NCBI GenBank assembly: GCA_002803225.1 | Contig: NXFV01000536.1 | Coordinates: forward strand, 1 to 55,118 | Direction: 5' to 3' | Length of the DNA: 55,118 bases | Source of the DNA: Gamarada debralockiae | Taxonomy: Eukaryota; Ascomycota; Leotiomycetes; Helotiales; Hyphodiscaceae | Shown here: positions 22,770 through 33,883 of the stretch, in pieces | Layout of the letters: the number at the start of each line of letters is the position of its first letter | Numbering within the stretch: position 1 is the first letter of the stretch | Program-made: the position numbers and the translations under genes | Notes under the pieces: model-generated | What the model was told of the DNA's origin: nothing | The model's database searches: none | What the model saw: only the letters and a program-made list of their open reading frames with translations

Positions 22770-23140
22770 AGCAAATGTAGTAATATATTACCAATAAGAT
22801 CATAAAATAACGAAAGGCCTTACACTATTAATAAATATATAATAAAGTGCTAGCTTATAAAGATCTAATATAATATAATAAGGGGGAGATCACAATAGTA
22901 ATATATAATATTACTTAGGGAGTTATAGGGGCTCGCTTATAGCGCCTATAGGGTGATTTTCTATAATTCAGTCTTAACTTAAATTACTTATTAAATTACT
23001 AATATTTGACATAAAAAGATACTATTAATAGCGTTTTATACCTCTAATCGTGCGCTTTCTACTAATTCAAGAATTATTATATTTAATTTTATAGTTATTA
23101 AATAAATAATTTTAAAAATATTAGTGGAACCTTAACACGT
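22770..23140. repeat. RIP-like A+T-rich patch
   Basis: This segment is A+T-rich and nearly free of CA/TG, like the Helitron block, and carries no readable protein. It is probably a small remnant of a repeat mutated by RIP, of unknown family. Confidence 0.55.
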
Positions 23141-24156
23141 GATCTTTGTGTAGCGTAAAAGAGTCCGATTTCCATTACTGTGAAAACCTACTATTAACCC
23201 TACTACCACTATGCCTCCCAAACACGCACAACAACGTCTCCCCTTCTTGCTATAGAACTGGCAATTCATTTACTGGTTACTTCACTATCTCGAGTTATAC
23301 ATACCTCATCGATACTCGGCCCGGGATTACTTCCCAAGCACCAATCCCAACCCTTAATGTCATATCTATCTGACACTCCTGCAACATACCATCCCCAATT
23401 GCATAATCGGCCTAGGTAGAGGCTCCGGAAACTTGGCCCCTGGCCTTTGATTATCAAACATCTTTCATATCTCCTCGCTTCTCCTAAACACTTGGTCGTC
23501 CCATTCTCTAACTCTACAGCGTCTGTTCAAGCGTCGATTCTCGCCACAATCTTGGTTCCTCAGTCGCAGCCTATGGCAGCCCGGAAGATATAGCCGCAGA
23601 TTCAAATGTCGATCCTGTCGCTTTGGGGAATTCGTCTTCGGGCCGTCGCAGATATGTTTTGCGCAACAGAAGCAGAGCCGCCAAGTGAATAAAGCAGACT
23701 GCTTGGAGTTCTCGGTAGGCATATCTATTGTACTCAAGACAAAATAAAGGGCGATGAAGGGGCTTCGCATATGTCAGTGCTATCTACTGCTCAAGACGAC
23801 AACAAGCAATTGTGAAGTAAGGAGAGGGAGCCAGATATGAATATGACTGATTCTTCTATGAATATTACTAATATACAACTATTCTATCTAAATTTCGCTC
23901 AAACAAAGAAATTCTATTCGCAGGATCTCTGTAAAAGGACTCTTGTTTTGAATCGGCAATCCCTCCCCAAAACGATGGCGAAGAGGGTAGAAGCAGGCGT
24001 CAAAACCAATGCAGCGAACACAACAAACAATTTCCCCCACTCTAAACCATAGCGTGTCGTACCTACCCCTTCGATTACTCCGTCTTCCCCCGTCGTGGGC
24101 CTCGACCTGCATACCCACCTACACTACCAATCTCGAACTTTCAAACACCTTTTCTT
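23141..24156. other. Intergenic, no recognisable gene
   Basis: Small overlapping frames only. The right end lies downstream of the ABC transporter stop at 24,157 and should hold its 3' untranslated region. Confidence 0.45.
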
Positions 24157-27100
24157 CTAAGATTCGGCCTTTTTCGTAGCCTTTGTTCTCAGCTTCATCA
24201 TAAAATACACTAACCCGTATATTCCAATCGCAAATACAACAACAATGCCCGCATTTCTCCACCCGTAGCTTTCTTCTTTGAGATTCAAGGTCCGGAGGAA
24301 GTCGCTGCCTTCGGCAAATTGGCACACACGGCAATCGGTGGTGGCGTCTGGGTTGAGGAGGTTGGTGCCTGCCCCCATGCCTTGCATATAATTTGCAAGA
24401 TAATCACCGCAGGTCGAATTTGGAGGCGGGTCAAATATGGCGAATTCGTTGCTGGTGCACTTAACAGGTTTGTCCCATGTGATGAAGACGAGCAGAGAAC
24501 TCATAAGATAGTTGAAGGGGTCTATGTAGTACATCCTACGAAAGAAGGTTATTAGATTTTGCCTGACGTCGGGTTGTTGGACGCGTAATGTAAATAGTGC
24601 TTACCAATATCTCCAGAAGGACGTGATCTGGCTGTATGGTACCATGACGCCGCAAAATGAGACCAGAGTTGTGATGACAAGAGGGTTGACAAGAGATGCG
24701 AAAACAGCATTGGGGGCATAAGCGGCGATCATCTGTCCAATCCCTGTATACAGAAACTCATACATGACCTGGTTTCATGTCAGTTTTCACGACGCTAACT
24801 CGGGCGCGGCCGAGACTGGGAGGAGACTTACCACGACGAAGAAAATACTACCAGCGTATTGTGGTGCGGTCGGGAGGCCAGCTGTGAAATACCAACAAAT
24901 GTAGTACAGGAAAGCACAGATCAGTAAATAAGGGACTTCCGAAACAATTAGGCCAGTAACGAAGGGAGCCCAGTGATACATCTTACTCTTCTTCTCACGT
25001 GCCTCGTAGATATCGCGGCGGTCGATAAATAGAGGCTGAAGTTGGGAAATGACACCTGGTGCGACGAAGATGAAGTTGAAGACCGTGAACAGATTCCGCT
25101 GCAGATCTGTGAGATGGTCCCCTATCATCCAAAAAGTGAAGCCGTTCAATAGTGCTAAGCTTATATGCATAGCAAACTTGTTATCAAGGTATTCGGTGTT
25201 CCGGAAGAGTGAGATATTCATGCGATGTGTCACAAGTTTTACCTGCGTCCACATTGACGCCGCAAACTCGTGTCCGTCGTCAATAGTTCCAGAAGGTTGA
25301 GCAGCGGCATCTGCTACAATGGTGTCGATGTGTTTAGAGAGCTGGTCGTGCTCTGGGGATTGCAGCCAGATCTTGTTCCAATCCTTGTCATTAAAGGAGC
25401 TTCCCGCAGACACCACATCAATCATGAACTCAGCAGGATTGGCTTCAGGGGGGCAAGAGGCTCCATGGCGAGCGAAGTAGTCTTTGACGGTGCTCGCCCC
25501 ATCACCGATATCTCCAAAATAGACAGTCCTCCCACCCGTTGTCAGCAACAAGAGTGTATCAAATTGCGCGAACAACTGTGCTGATGGTTGATGTATAGTC
25601 ACCAAGACAGCTTGTCCGGCTTTTGCAAGTTTTTGAAGGAAGCGAACAGTATTGAAGGCAGCCTGACCATCGAGTCCTGATGTAGGTTCGTCGAGGAAGA
25701 TGAGAATACTTGGTTTTGCTACTAACTCAACAGCGATAGTAAGACGCTTACGCTGCTCAATTGAAAGGCCAGCACCAGGACGGCCAACAAGTGTGTGCTC
25801 GAGGTCATTCAATTCCAAAAGGTTGATGATAGTGTCGACGTACTGTAGCTTTTCCTTCTCAGGCGTATCACGAGACTGGCGCAAGAGTGCCGAAAATTCG
25901 AGAGCCTCACGGACGGTCGCTAAGGGCTCATGGATATCCAACTGTTCAACATACCCAGCGGATCGCTGGAAAGAGATGGGAATCGGACGGCCATCAACTA
26001 AAACAGATCCAGAAATAGTGCCTTCGGTTTTGCGTTGCGCGAGGACATCAAGAAGAGTTGTCTTCCCAGCGCCAGAAGAACCCATGAGAGCCCCGATCAT
26101 GCCAGGCTTGACGTAACCTTGTACATTGTCGAGCAGGACGCGATCACCATCGGATGTTGTGACAGTATAAGTTAGGTTTTTCCAGGTAAAAATGCTCTTG
26201 TTGTCATTGAGGTTCTTAACAACGCTAGCTCCTGACATTTCAGATTCCGATTCAGCTGGGGACTTCTCGGTAGCTTGTATTTCCTCATCCTTTGGCAGTA
26301 ACAGATGCCTAGACTTATGTTGTTGCTCTCGAGGAAGGAGAAGACTGCGACCACCTTCTCCTGGAAGCTTCCACTTAGTGGTGAAGAAAATAGTGGTCGC
26401 AACAAACAACACCCAAAATCCGCAGATGACGCCAACGTTACGCCAAATATGGCTGTGACTGAAGGACATAGAGTTCAGGTACTCGTCACCTGTCAGGCTT
26501 GCGAATCCCGGGGTTGCGCCACCCACACCAGCACAAGATTGTCCACCAATGCCATCCGTATATCCAGGACCGCTAGGAATGAGATAGGGGCCAACACATG
26601 GGATTTCTTGCTTATGAAACTCGTTACTAAGAAGAGCGTCGAAGCCATATGCCATTGGATTGATCCAGAAAATCCAAACAAACCACGGATGCATCGCAGG
26701 CTTCGTGATCATATAACCCATGTATACAAAGAGCGCCACGGTTGTTAGGCCCGAGACCTTGGTTGCGGCGTCGAAAGTAGGAAAGGCGGCGCCGATAAGC
26801 CGGAAGAGAGATGTCATGGACATAGCGGTGACGAAGTTGGTAATCCAATAGGTGAAAAAGGCTTCGGGGGTACTCTTGAGACCAACCATAAAGTAGAGAA
26901 CCAGTCCAAAGTGCGTTACCTGGAATAACATGACAGGGAAATCAGCGACAATTTGGGCAATGCAGATCGCCGCTGGATGGTATAAAGCGAAAGAACGGTG
27001 CTTGGCTAAGATGGGCCTGCCAGTGAAAGAGTCGGTGACTTCTGACAGAGCTATAAGGGCGTTGTATAGAATGGAGAAGAACAGGGCACCGCCTTTAAGA

Positions 27101-28518
27101 AACAGGCCGGCTGAGTTGCTAGGAGCAGAATAGAAGAGAGAGCCCCCGAGAAGTGCCTGGATGACTGTGGCACCTTGCTTCATAAGGAGCGTCGACTTGT
27201 CACCTAGCATAATCTGGTACTGTCTGATGACGGCGGCCTTGACTTGAGTGTAGAAGTTGGTAGTAAAGGGCGAGCTCTCAGAAACCATCCTGTGCTTCTC
27301 GTATATAACCATTTCCCGAAAAGTGGCCGTATTCTCCTTAGCTTCTTCACTTATCGGATAGTCTTGACATTCGATCAGCATGCGGGGCTTGATCTCCGAT
27401 CTGTCGTAGGCAGCGACGACCTCATCAGCAGAGCGTGGAAATGTCCTCTCCGAGCCAGGGCAAATGAGGCGTTCGGTGGGAACGGTTACGCCCGTCAGGA
27501 AATCGGCGCGGTTGGAACCAGAGGCACGCATAAAACCAAGTTTCTCCATAAAAGGCACCGCTTCCATCTGAGGACCGTAAAACATCTGCTTGCCATTGTC
27601 GAGGACCAGCACCTTGTCGAAATGCTCATATATGCCGTTGCCTGCTTGATACAGAGTGACAATGGTAGTGAGGCCGAGTAGGTCAGTCATCACCCTGACG
27701 GCTTTGATCCACTCGAGTGCTGTGCTCGCATCCAGACCTCTCGTCGAATTGTCCCAGCAGAAGATACTTGCGCGAGTCGTCATGCTTTCCAGGATAGAGA
27801 CACGTTTCCTCTCCCCTCCAGAGACACCACGGACGTACGCGTCTCCCACCTTGGTGGAGGCTGTGTGGGAGATGCCGACAGAACGCAGAAGGAAGTCCTT
27901 GTTGTGCTGGGCGTACTGCTCCGCCGTCTCAATGCCTGGTTGCAGATGGTAGGGGACCTTCATGCGAGCAGCGAAAGCGATGGTGTCGCCAACGCTCAAG
28001 GTTGGATAGAAGATTTCCTCCTCCGTATTCATGACGATCTGGCCACCATATTGTTTGGCCTCCTCGGCGGTCATGTCTCCGAAGTGGACGTCTCCGGTGA
28101 TTTCTTCGTAACCGAGCCGATGGTTAGAGAGTACGTTTAGCAAGGTCGTGCAGCCTGAGCCAGGGCGTCCAAGGACCAGCAACATCTCGCCGGGCTTGAC
28201 ACAGCCGTAGGAGTTGTCAATGATAGTTTTCATTGGCTTCCCTTTGCTACCTTTGTGGAACGGGTAGAATTGGGAGATGGCGTTCTCATTGAACGTCGCG
28301 TCGCTGCTAATGCCCTTGACAGTGAGGTTTTGCCAGGTTACACCAAGCTTCTTGGGCTTCATTCCACCTTGTTCGTCTCGGTCCCTCATCTCTTGCATTT
28401 CTGAAGCCATGTGCCAGGCCGACCTCGTAGCAGAAGCATTCTCATCGAGATTCGTGGGAACAGCTGTGTTGTCTGGCGTAGTGGAACCATCTTCCATTCC
28501 TGACGTGTCAGGCGCCAT
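24157..28518 (-). CDS. PDR-type ABC-G multidrug transporter (AtrB-like)
   Basis: Three exons (28518-24832, 24768-24605, 24535-24157) close in frame at 1,409 residues. This is a full-size pleiotropic-drug-resistance exporter with two NBD-TMD halves. In NBD1 the Walker A is GRPGSGCTT, with Cys replacing Lys as PDR proteins usually have, at residues 117-125. The signature is [10 protein letters not shown], and the Walker B area has [13 protein letters not shown]2 has a canonical Walker A (GSSGAGKTT), a degenerate signature (LSIEQRKR) and [11 protein letters not shown]. Each NBD is followed by about six helices, and a Cys-containing external loop lies before the last helix. This asymmetry is normal for the family. 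The length and sequence style resemble fungal AtrB/brefeldin-resistance transporters, which expel plant phenolics, antibiotics and fungicides at the plasma membrane. It is divergent from a Zn2Cys6 regulator 793 bases away. Substrate unknown. Confidence 0.95.
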
Positions 28519-29311
28519 TTGGAAGTTGGGAAGCTAGCACTCAAGTATTGGAAGGAAGACAACCTCTTCAGATTGGATGAACAACTTCGTACAATGTTAT
28601 AGAAGAAGCGGAAGGTTTACTAGCCGTGAAGACATGAGTGTATAAGAGTCGGAAGAGAGAAAATGAAATATAGAGCAAGGGGAATTGACTATAGTCACTT
28701 TAAAGGAGCCACTGCTCGGATTTGCTATTCAAAGCATCATTAAGGTTATTGGAAAACCTTCCGTGCTGGTTGAGGAGGAGTGGTGGTGGGTCCCATTCCG
28801 GGGGCATTGAAGCCTCCGGAGAGGCAAAGTGGATCTGTTGGTGAATTCACTAGCACTCTCGCGAGGGATGTAATGTGTATACGGACGTATGCTTACCCTT
28901 ACTACTCGAAATACAGACGTATGGGTTCTATAATCTTACTAAAGATACGGAGATACAAACCAGGCGAGTATCAACTTTCCTCCGTCTCAGGTTGTCCGAG
29001 TTTAAGCTTTTTCTATATACTTATGAACTCTTTAGTCCGAGGAACTGCCCCTGATCCAACTTCCTCTGCATCATATAAGTGGCTGGATCTTTTAATCACC
29101 CTGTTCCGCGATCACTAATCAGCCTCTGCAGGTGGGGCTTACTGTCGCTAGGGCTACGGTAGATCGCCCCTTGCATTCCAAAAACCCTCCACGGAGGGTT
29201 TTAAACGGGAGCGATGCCTGGAAGTTGAGTTGGCTCCGTGCTCTTCTCTCTTGCATCGGAATCGCAACCTGTACTGCGGGACATTACTGCACACCATCCC
29301 GGACCCTTCTA
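28519..29311. promoter_or_regulatory. Divergent promoter between ABC transporter and Zn2Cys6 regulator
   Basis: This 793-base gap separates two divergent genes. At 28,798-28,819 lies an inverted repeat, CCGGGGGC-(6 bases)-GCCTCCGG, matching at seven of eight positions. It contains CGG-N14-CCG, the layout bound by many Zn2Cys6 dimers. It sits 280 bases upstream of the transporter start. A binding role is inferred, not shown. Confidence 0.4.
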
Positions 29312-30766
29312 ATGGACGCTCTAGAAGTCCATCCGTCGCAAAGACGAGTCTCGTGTGAAATTTGCAGGAAGCACAAGTCACGATGCCGACGCCTACATGT
29401 CGACGACCTCCGCTGCGCGCGATGCATGCTGCTGGGCGTTGAATGTACTGTTGGAGTTCAGAACAAAGTTGGAAGGCCACGGCGAGCGCATGCTTCTAAC
29501 GACAAAGTTTCCAAACAACCGCCGAACAAATCAGTCTCTACCGCCAACACTGCTCACACTACGCCTACTATTGGAGAGCACAACCATGAGAAGTCTCCCG
29601 GTAGATCGCATGAGGCTTCTCCATCCTTAGATGGAGGCAACCAGCTGGACTGGAGCAGTTTTATGTCTCCACCAGTCAGCCGAGAACCAGTCCTCGTTAC
29701 GCCTGTGAATGACTCCTTAGACATGGCACTAGCATGGCCAACCATGGGGATGGACTTCCTTGGTCAAGCCTCACTTCCTTGGGATATGACGAACGACCTT
29801 GGTCACAGGTTCTCTTCGCCGGATACGGATTCAGACTTCAGCTTCACAATCTTGCCTTCCGCACTCGATACACCCGTTTCAACCTTCTCCCCCCTCGATC
29901 GTACCTACCCCGCTGCTGTCGAAACCCGGGCGCCTTCGAGGCAGGGCCGTACCGCAGAAGATATTGTTGGGACCGCAGATGCCCTAGCCAAACTTTCGAA
30001 GCTCAACCTCGACTTACATATCCGTACGGCCGCCGTTGAGGCGAACAAAGCGATACTGGATTTTGACAGCTTCATCTACCCAAACGGCGCATTGCACATT
30101 GATGACACGACCCTAGCTGAGTTCATGCTGAAAGCATCACAGGAGTTTCTACGCATCTTGACACAACTGCTTAGCAGTCGGTCGACTCCCAGTCATCTGC
30201 AAGCTTTTCGAACGAAGGACACAACGTTTCCGAAACTACTACTCCAGCCATCATCGTCAAACGATGGTTACCACTACTTGTCCCCGTCGCCGTCGTCCTC
30301 CTCTTCATCAAGCTCTTCAGACGTCTCGCAGCCACCGCTGTTAGCACCCATAGCGTTGACTATCACGAGTATCTTCGTTCAGCTTATCTCTCTCTACGAG
30401 TGGACACTCGAGCATCTGACTACCCGCATCGAGCGAATTGCCATCGACCCCATCAGCCCCATCCCAAAACTCTCCTCTGGAGGCTTACCCGTGGCAGAAC
30501 CATGCATACAAGGCATGCTATTTTCTGAAGTCGTGGTACATCTTCTGGAGAAGATCGAGCGACTTTTAGGTATTAGTGCAGCGCTTACTAGTGGGGACGG
30601 GAGTTTACTGTCAGCGAGGCAGAGAGATGCACTTTGGGGTGAATTAAGCGGAAGCCCGGGCATTCTTCCTAGTCATGGCGTTATGAGGCCCGCCAATGTA
30701 AGAAATATGTTCAAAAAGGTGGCGGCTATGTTAAAGCGGATCTCTATAGATGAACAGAGCTGGTGA
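29312..30766 (+). CDS. Zn2Cys6 transcription factor, AflR-like
   Basis: Single exon, 484 residues from the ATG at 29,312. The frame is open further upstream, but this ATG directly precedes the DNA-binding domain and no conserved residues lie before it. The zinc cluster is at residues about 14-45 with spacing C-X2-C-X6-C-X9-C-X2-C-X6-C, and a basic GRPRRAH segment follows. The C-terminal half has SKLNLDLHIR, LAEFMLKASQEFLRIL and a LLEKIERLLG stretch, the layout of the aflatoxin-regulator (AflR) family. A Ser-rich run (about residues 325-340) splits the middle. Such proteins are nuclear activators that often control a neighbouring cluster. Here the divergent ABC transporter and the downstream SDR are the obvious candidates. 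No PKS lies nearby, so control of a polyketide pathway cannot be claimed. Confidence 0.85.
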   Translation: MDALEVHPSQRRVSCEICRKHKSRCRRLHVDDLRCARCMLLGVECTVGVQNKVGRPRRAHASNDKVSKQPPNKSVSTANTAHTTPTIGEHNHEKSPGRSHEASPSLDGGNQLDWSSFMSPPVSREPVLVTPVNDSLDMALAWPTMGMDFLGQASLPWDMTNDLGHRFSSPDTDSDFSFTILPSALDTPVSTFSPLDRTYPAAVETRAPSRQGRTAEDIVGTADALAKLSKLNLDLHIRTAAVEANKAILDFDSFIYPNGALHIDDTTLAEFMLKASQEFLRILTQLLSSRSTPSHLQAFRTKDTTFPKLLLQPSSSNDGYHYLSPSPSSSSSSSSSDVSQPPLLAPIALTITSIFVQLISLYEWTLEHLTTRIERIAIDPISPIPKLSSGGLPVAEPCIQGMLFSEVVVHLLEKIERLLGISAALTSGDGSLLSARQRDALWGELSGSPGILPSHGVMRPANVRNMFKKVAAMLKRISIDEQSW

Positions 30767-31073
30767 ATAAATCAAATAATCGAAGAAGCCGTCCCTGTAT
30801 CTGTTTCGCGGCAGCAAGGCTACAGTTCCCGAGTGATACAATCAAGTCCTTTCACGATAGCGCATCACCTTTTCGCTCGGACATTGCTATCCATCTAGGG
30901 ACACGGCGATGACGTAGAAATAAGGAATTGCTCAAAGATTAGTACTCACTATATCAAGAAGTGTAGAACATAGTACAGGTATATTGAAAATACCATTATT
31001 ATGTAGAATAGAACTTTAGCTATGTTTATTTGATACAACCTTGCGCATCCTTCTTGGCTGCTAAAAGAATGCT
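30767..31073. other. Short convergent intergenic gap
   Basis: About 300 bases between two convergent genes (regulator on plus, SDR on minus). Expected to hold both 3' ends. No specific terminator structure was recognised. Confidence 0.5.
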
Positions 31074-32143
31074 TCATTCTCGCTTTATGCTACGCTGACC
31101 CTTGTCATAAATTGCCTTCTTGACTGTACCCTTATTAAGTCCCACCCCGCCCTCCATCGAGGAATCGAAGATCTTTCTGAATCCCACGGCATTGAGGAGC
31201 CAAACTAAGGTAGCGTTTGTACCCTTCCACACATATTCACCCTTCCCAAGTGCGGGATTTGAGAGAACCTGATGGGCAACTTGGCGTGCAAATTCTTCCG
31301 GCTTTATGCTTTTGGCTGTGTGAGATCGACTCCTTTCTTGTACACCCGCCTCAACATCAATATAAAGACTATCGGCACCGAAAGTTATGTTTTCCGGCGA
31401 CATGAGTCCAGTTGAGACTTCACCCATGAATAACGTAACCACTTTGATTCCAAGAGGAGCCAGTTCGAGCCGGAGAGTGTCAGAGTAAGAGGTGACGGCC
31501 GCTTTTGAGGCGTTGTAGTTGGCAGAGAAGAGAAAGGGAGTACGGGAAACGATCGAAGATGTGTTGATAATGGTAGGAGGGAAGCGAGACTCTGACACTG
31601 AGGCTAGAAGGAGAGGAAGGAAGGCCTGCGTCATGTCAAATAGCCCAAAGACGTTGGTATCGAACATTTGACGGACGCGGACGATATCCGCTTCAACCGC
31701 TGGAGCCTCGTACACTATCGAGCTCGTTAGTCACCCGACTACTCGTGCGCCAAAGTGCGCTTGGATGAAAAGCGGAGGGAAAATGTGAACATACTTGTAC
31801 CAGCGTTGTTGAAGAGTATATCCAACTTTCCTCCAGTCCGCTTCGTGATCTCGGCCTTCAGTGTAGCAATGCTCTCTGTACTCGTGACATCCAGTGGAAG
31901 TATCTCAATACCCTTCGATTCTAGCTGAGAAAGAGACTTAGTCGAGCGAGCAGTTGCGAAAACACGCATGCCTCGATTAGCAAATTCGAGGGCGAGAGCA
32001 TGACCGGACGAACCAACTGAGCAGCTATAGTGTTCAAAATTGTTAGTTTCGAGTTATCTTAATAAGAAGAAAAAGAAAGAGCGACTGTTGAATGACATAA
32101 CATACCCGGTAATTAAAACTGATCGCTTTGGGGATAAAGACAT
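31074..32143 (-). CDS. Short-chain dehydrogenase/reductase, AYR1-like
   Basis: Three exons (32143-32106, 32024-31795, 31714-31074) join in frame to 302 residues. The N-terminal Rossmann motif is ITGCSVGSSG, with intron 1 splitting the TG-C part. LDILFNNAGT gives the NNAG structural motif, and YNASK is the catalytic Tyr-x-x-x-Lys with the Ser of NTSSIVS before it. The FATAR segment after strand 2 suggests an NADP(H)-preferring enzyme. The closest recognisable group is the 1-acyl-dihydroxyacetone-phosphate reductase (AYR1) family and its many fungal cluster relatives, so the substrate cannot be given. A hydrophobic segment near residues 250-262 may anchor it to membranes. It lies between an AflR-like regulator and an FAD monooxygenase, suggesting a tailoring or detoxifying reductase. 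A second gene of the same type and length is at 53,164-54,072. Confidence 0.88.
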
Positions 32144-32858
32144 GTTTGGAGCTGATAGAATATTATTCTAATGTGAAATACACTTCTTGTGGTGACAGTG
32201 GGGTAATGGTCCTTTTATGCTTGGCTGAAGTTCACTATAAAAAGATTATTGATGTTGATGCAGGTATGGTTTTGTTTGTCATTCTTCTGGACCATTCCTG
32301 GACCAGGTGTATGCTAAGTGTATTGAGCAGCGTCTAACGGACGTACCTGGCATACACCACCACAGGTTTGCCGGTTGCGGTAGGGGGCGGGATAATAATT
32401 GTCCCGGCTATACCATTGTTAGTTGTATTTAGAGTTTCCTGGAACCTTTTACAGTGGGTTTCATGATTACTCATATGTAGGTGAGCATTCGACACCCCTA
32501 CATTCGTCAGCTCAATTGCCAGTGTACGCTGAGAATTATAGGAGAAACGTTTAATTGCATTGCTTTGGTGGAGATAACATGACAACGCGGCTGCAAACCA
32601 TACGCTTCGCCCCTGGGTTGAACGCTGGCGCGACAGCTTCCGAGAATCGCGCTAGGCCATAGGCCGCTCCTGGCAGGAAGTTCGCGTAGAATAGGCGCAA
32701 CGACTAGTCTTCCGTACAGTATGGTGCAAAAAGTCTGCATTAGTAGAGACAACAGAGAGGAACGAGCGCTGCGATGAATTATTCATTGATCGTCAGCTTT
32801 GGTGAATGGTCAACACGGGATCAATTGACATCTTACCTCGAGGAAGTAGACGATGATT
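32144..32858. other. Upstream region of the SDR gene, no gene
   Basis: No supported gene. An inverted repeat CGGGA (32,388-32,392) / TCCCG (32,402-32,406), 9-base spacer, gives a CGG-N13-CCG layout about 245 bases upstream of the SDR start and could be a Zn2Cys6 site or chance. Short frames here show no motif. Confidence 0.4.
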
Positions 32859-32962
32859 GTCAGATGCTCTGGTTGCTATGGCAACGGTTGTGTATACATA
32901 TCTCAGGTTCTGGCAACCCTCCAATTCTTCCCTCCTTAGATATCGTCTGATTCGACAGATTC
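32859..32962 (+). repeat. LTR-like dispersed repeat, copy A
   Basis: This segment is a close relative of 50,659-50,795, about 85% identical by eye over the shared part. The shared core includes GGTTCTGGCAACCCT and AATTCTTCCCTCCTTAG, then ATCGTCTGATTC. The copy is less RIP-mutated than its partner and lacks about 37 bases near its end. Its look is that of a solo LTR of a Copia-type retrotransposon, but no terminal TG...CA or target duplication could be fixed. Confidence 0.6.
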
Positions 32963-33009
32963 CTACTCAGAACATATCGTCCGTCTAGTTTGCGACTACC
33001 TTTCGACTC

Positions 33010-33331
33010 ACCCATGGCTTTAATTCCAGCAAGATAGAGGGCCAGGCCATAGTGCAAGCTTTAGTCTTGAAGAGTTCGCACGGCGTGGGTTCCAGCTAGT
33101 CTTTTGGCCTCCGTTTTCACCAGATCTTTCGCTAATAAGAGACTATTTGGAATAGGATGGAAGGATATCTTAGAGCAATTAGACCCCCAGGTCCATAGGA
33201 GCTACAGGCGACTTAGGGCAGCTGTAATTGAAAGTACGGAATTCTATTATAGATACAGATATCAGGGATATAATCCATACGATGCAACAGCACTGTCAGG
33301 ATGTCAAAGATGCACATGGAGCATATACAAA
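33010..33331 (+). pseudogene. Tc1/mariner-type DDE transposase, C-terminal relic
   Basis: A run of fragments in one order gives DRGPGHSASFSLEEFARRG (the second catalytic Asp of the DDE triad with its PGH neighbour), then LVFWPPFSPDLSLI, the family's hallmark PPYSPDLNPIE block. After a frame change come YRRLRAAVIE and finally MQQHCQDVKDAHGAYTK, the usual end of fungal Tc1/mariner (DDE_3) transposases. The Asn-Pro-x-Glu after SPDL is altered to Ser-Leu-Ile-Arg, and several TAG/TAA codons occur. The N-terminal two thirds, including the first Asp, are absent. Terminal inverted repeats were not found. Confidence 0.8.
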
Positions 33332-33541
33332 ATAGTAGAATGTAAACACTTTGAAGAGCTTCAATTTCGGGTGATCCTTGTAAAAGCAGCAGCAGAAAAA
33401 GGTGTCCTGAGTTGTGGCGAGGGTCTGTGCATTAACATTCAATAGGACCTGTACGAAGTATGTCACTATGTAAACCAAGGACTATATAGGACGAAAAATT
33501 GGAGCTATTCACAAATCAAAAAATAAGACTACTACACCTCG

Positions 33542-33664
33542 AAATCCTCCATATCCCACTCTACGGAAGGAGTAGTTGATATGGAGGATTTTTGGATACA
33601 GACGAATTGTAGAGCAACATCGACGCGTCTCGCGTTCTCATACAAATTAGTATGGTGGCGCGAG
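33542..33664. repeat. Two adjacent inverted repeats (hairpins)
   Basis: A perfect 13-base inverted repeat pairs 33,542-33,554 (AAATCCTCCATAT) with 33,579-33,591. Immediately after it, CTCGCG (33,629-33,634) pairs with CGCGAG (33,659-33,664), with an inner CATAC/GTATG pair. No coding sequence covers them. They may be the ends of a small non-autonomous element. Confidence 0.6.
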
Positions 33665-33883
33665 GTTGATAGGTGTACCGAGTGTGAGTACAAATAGCCC
33701 GACCCTAGTAATAGCAGTACACTTTGGTTCATATAGTATAGGTCTATTGAATTCTATTCTAACTATATGGTATTTTTTTTCGACAATTCAGTGAACAAAG
33801 AGTTGGCGTTCATTCCAAGAACAAGCTATCATCTAACATCTATACCCGAAGCAACATTTCCAGAGGTGATCCCTATCCGCGTC

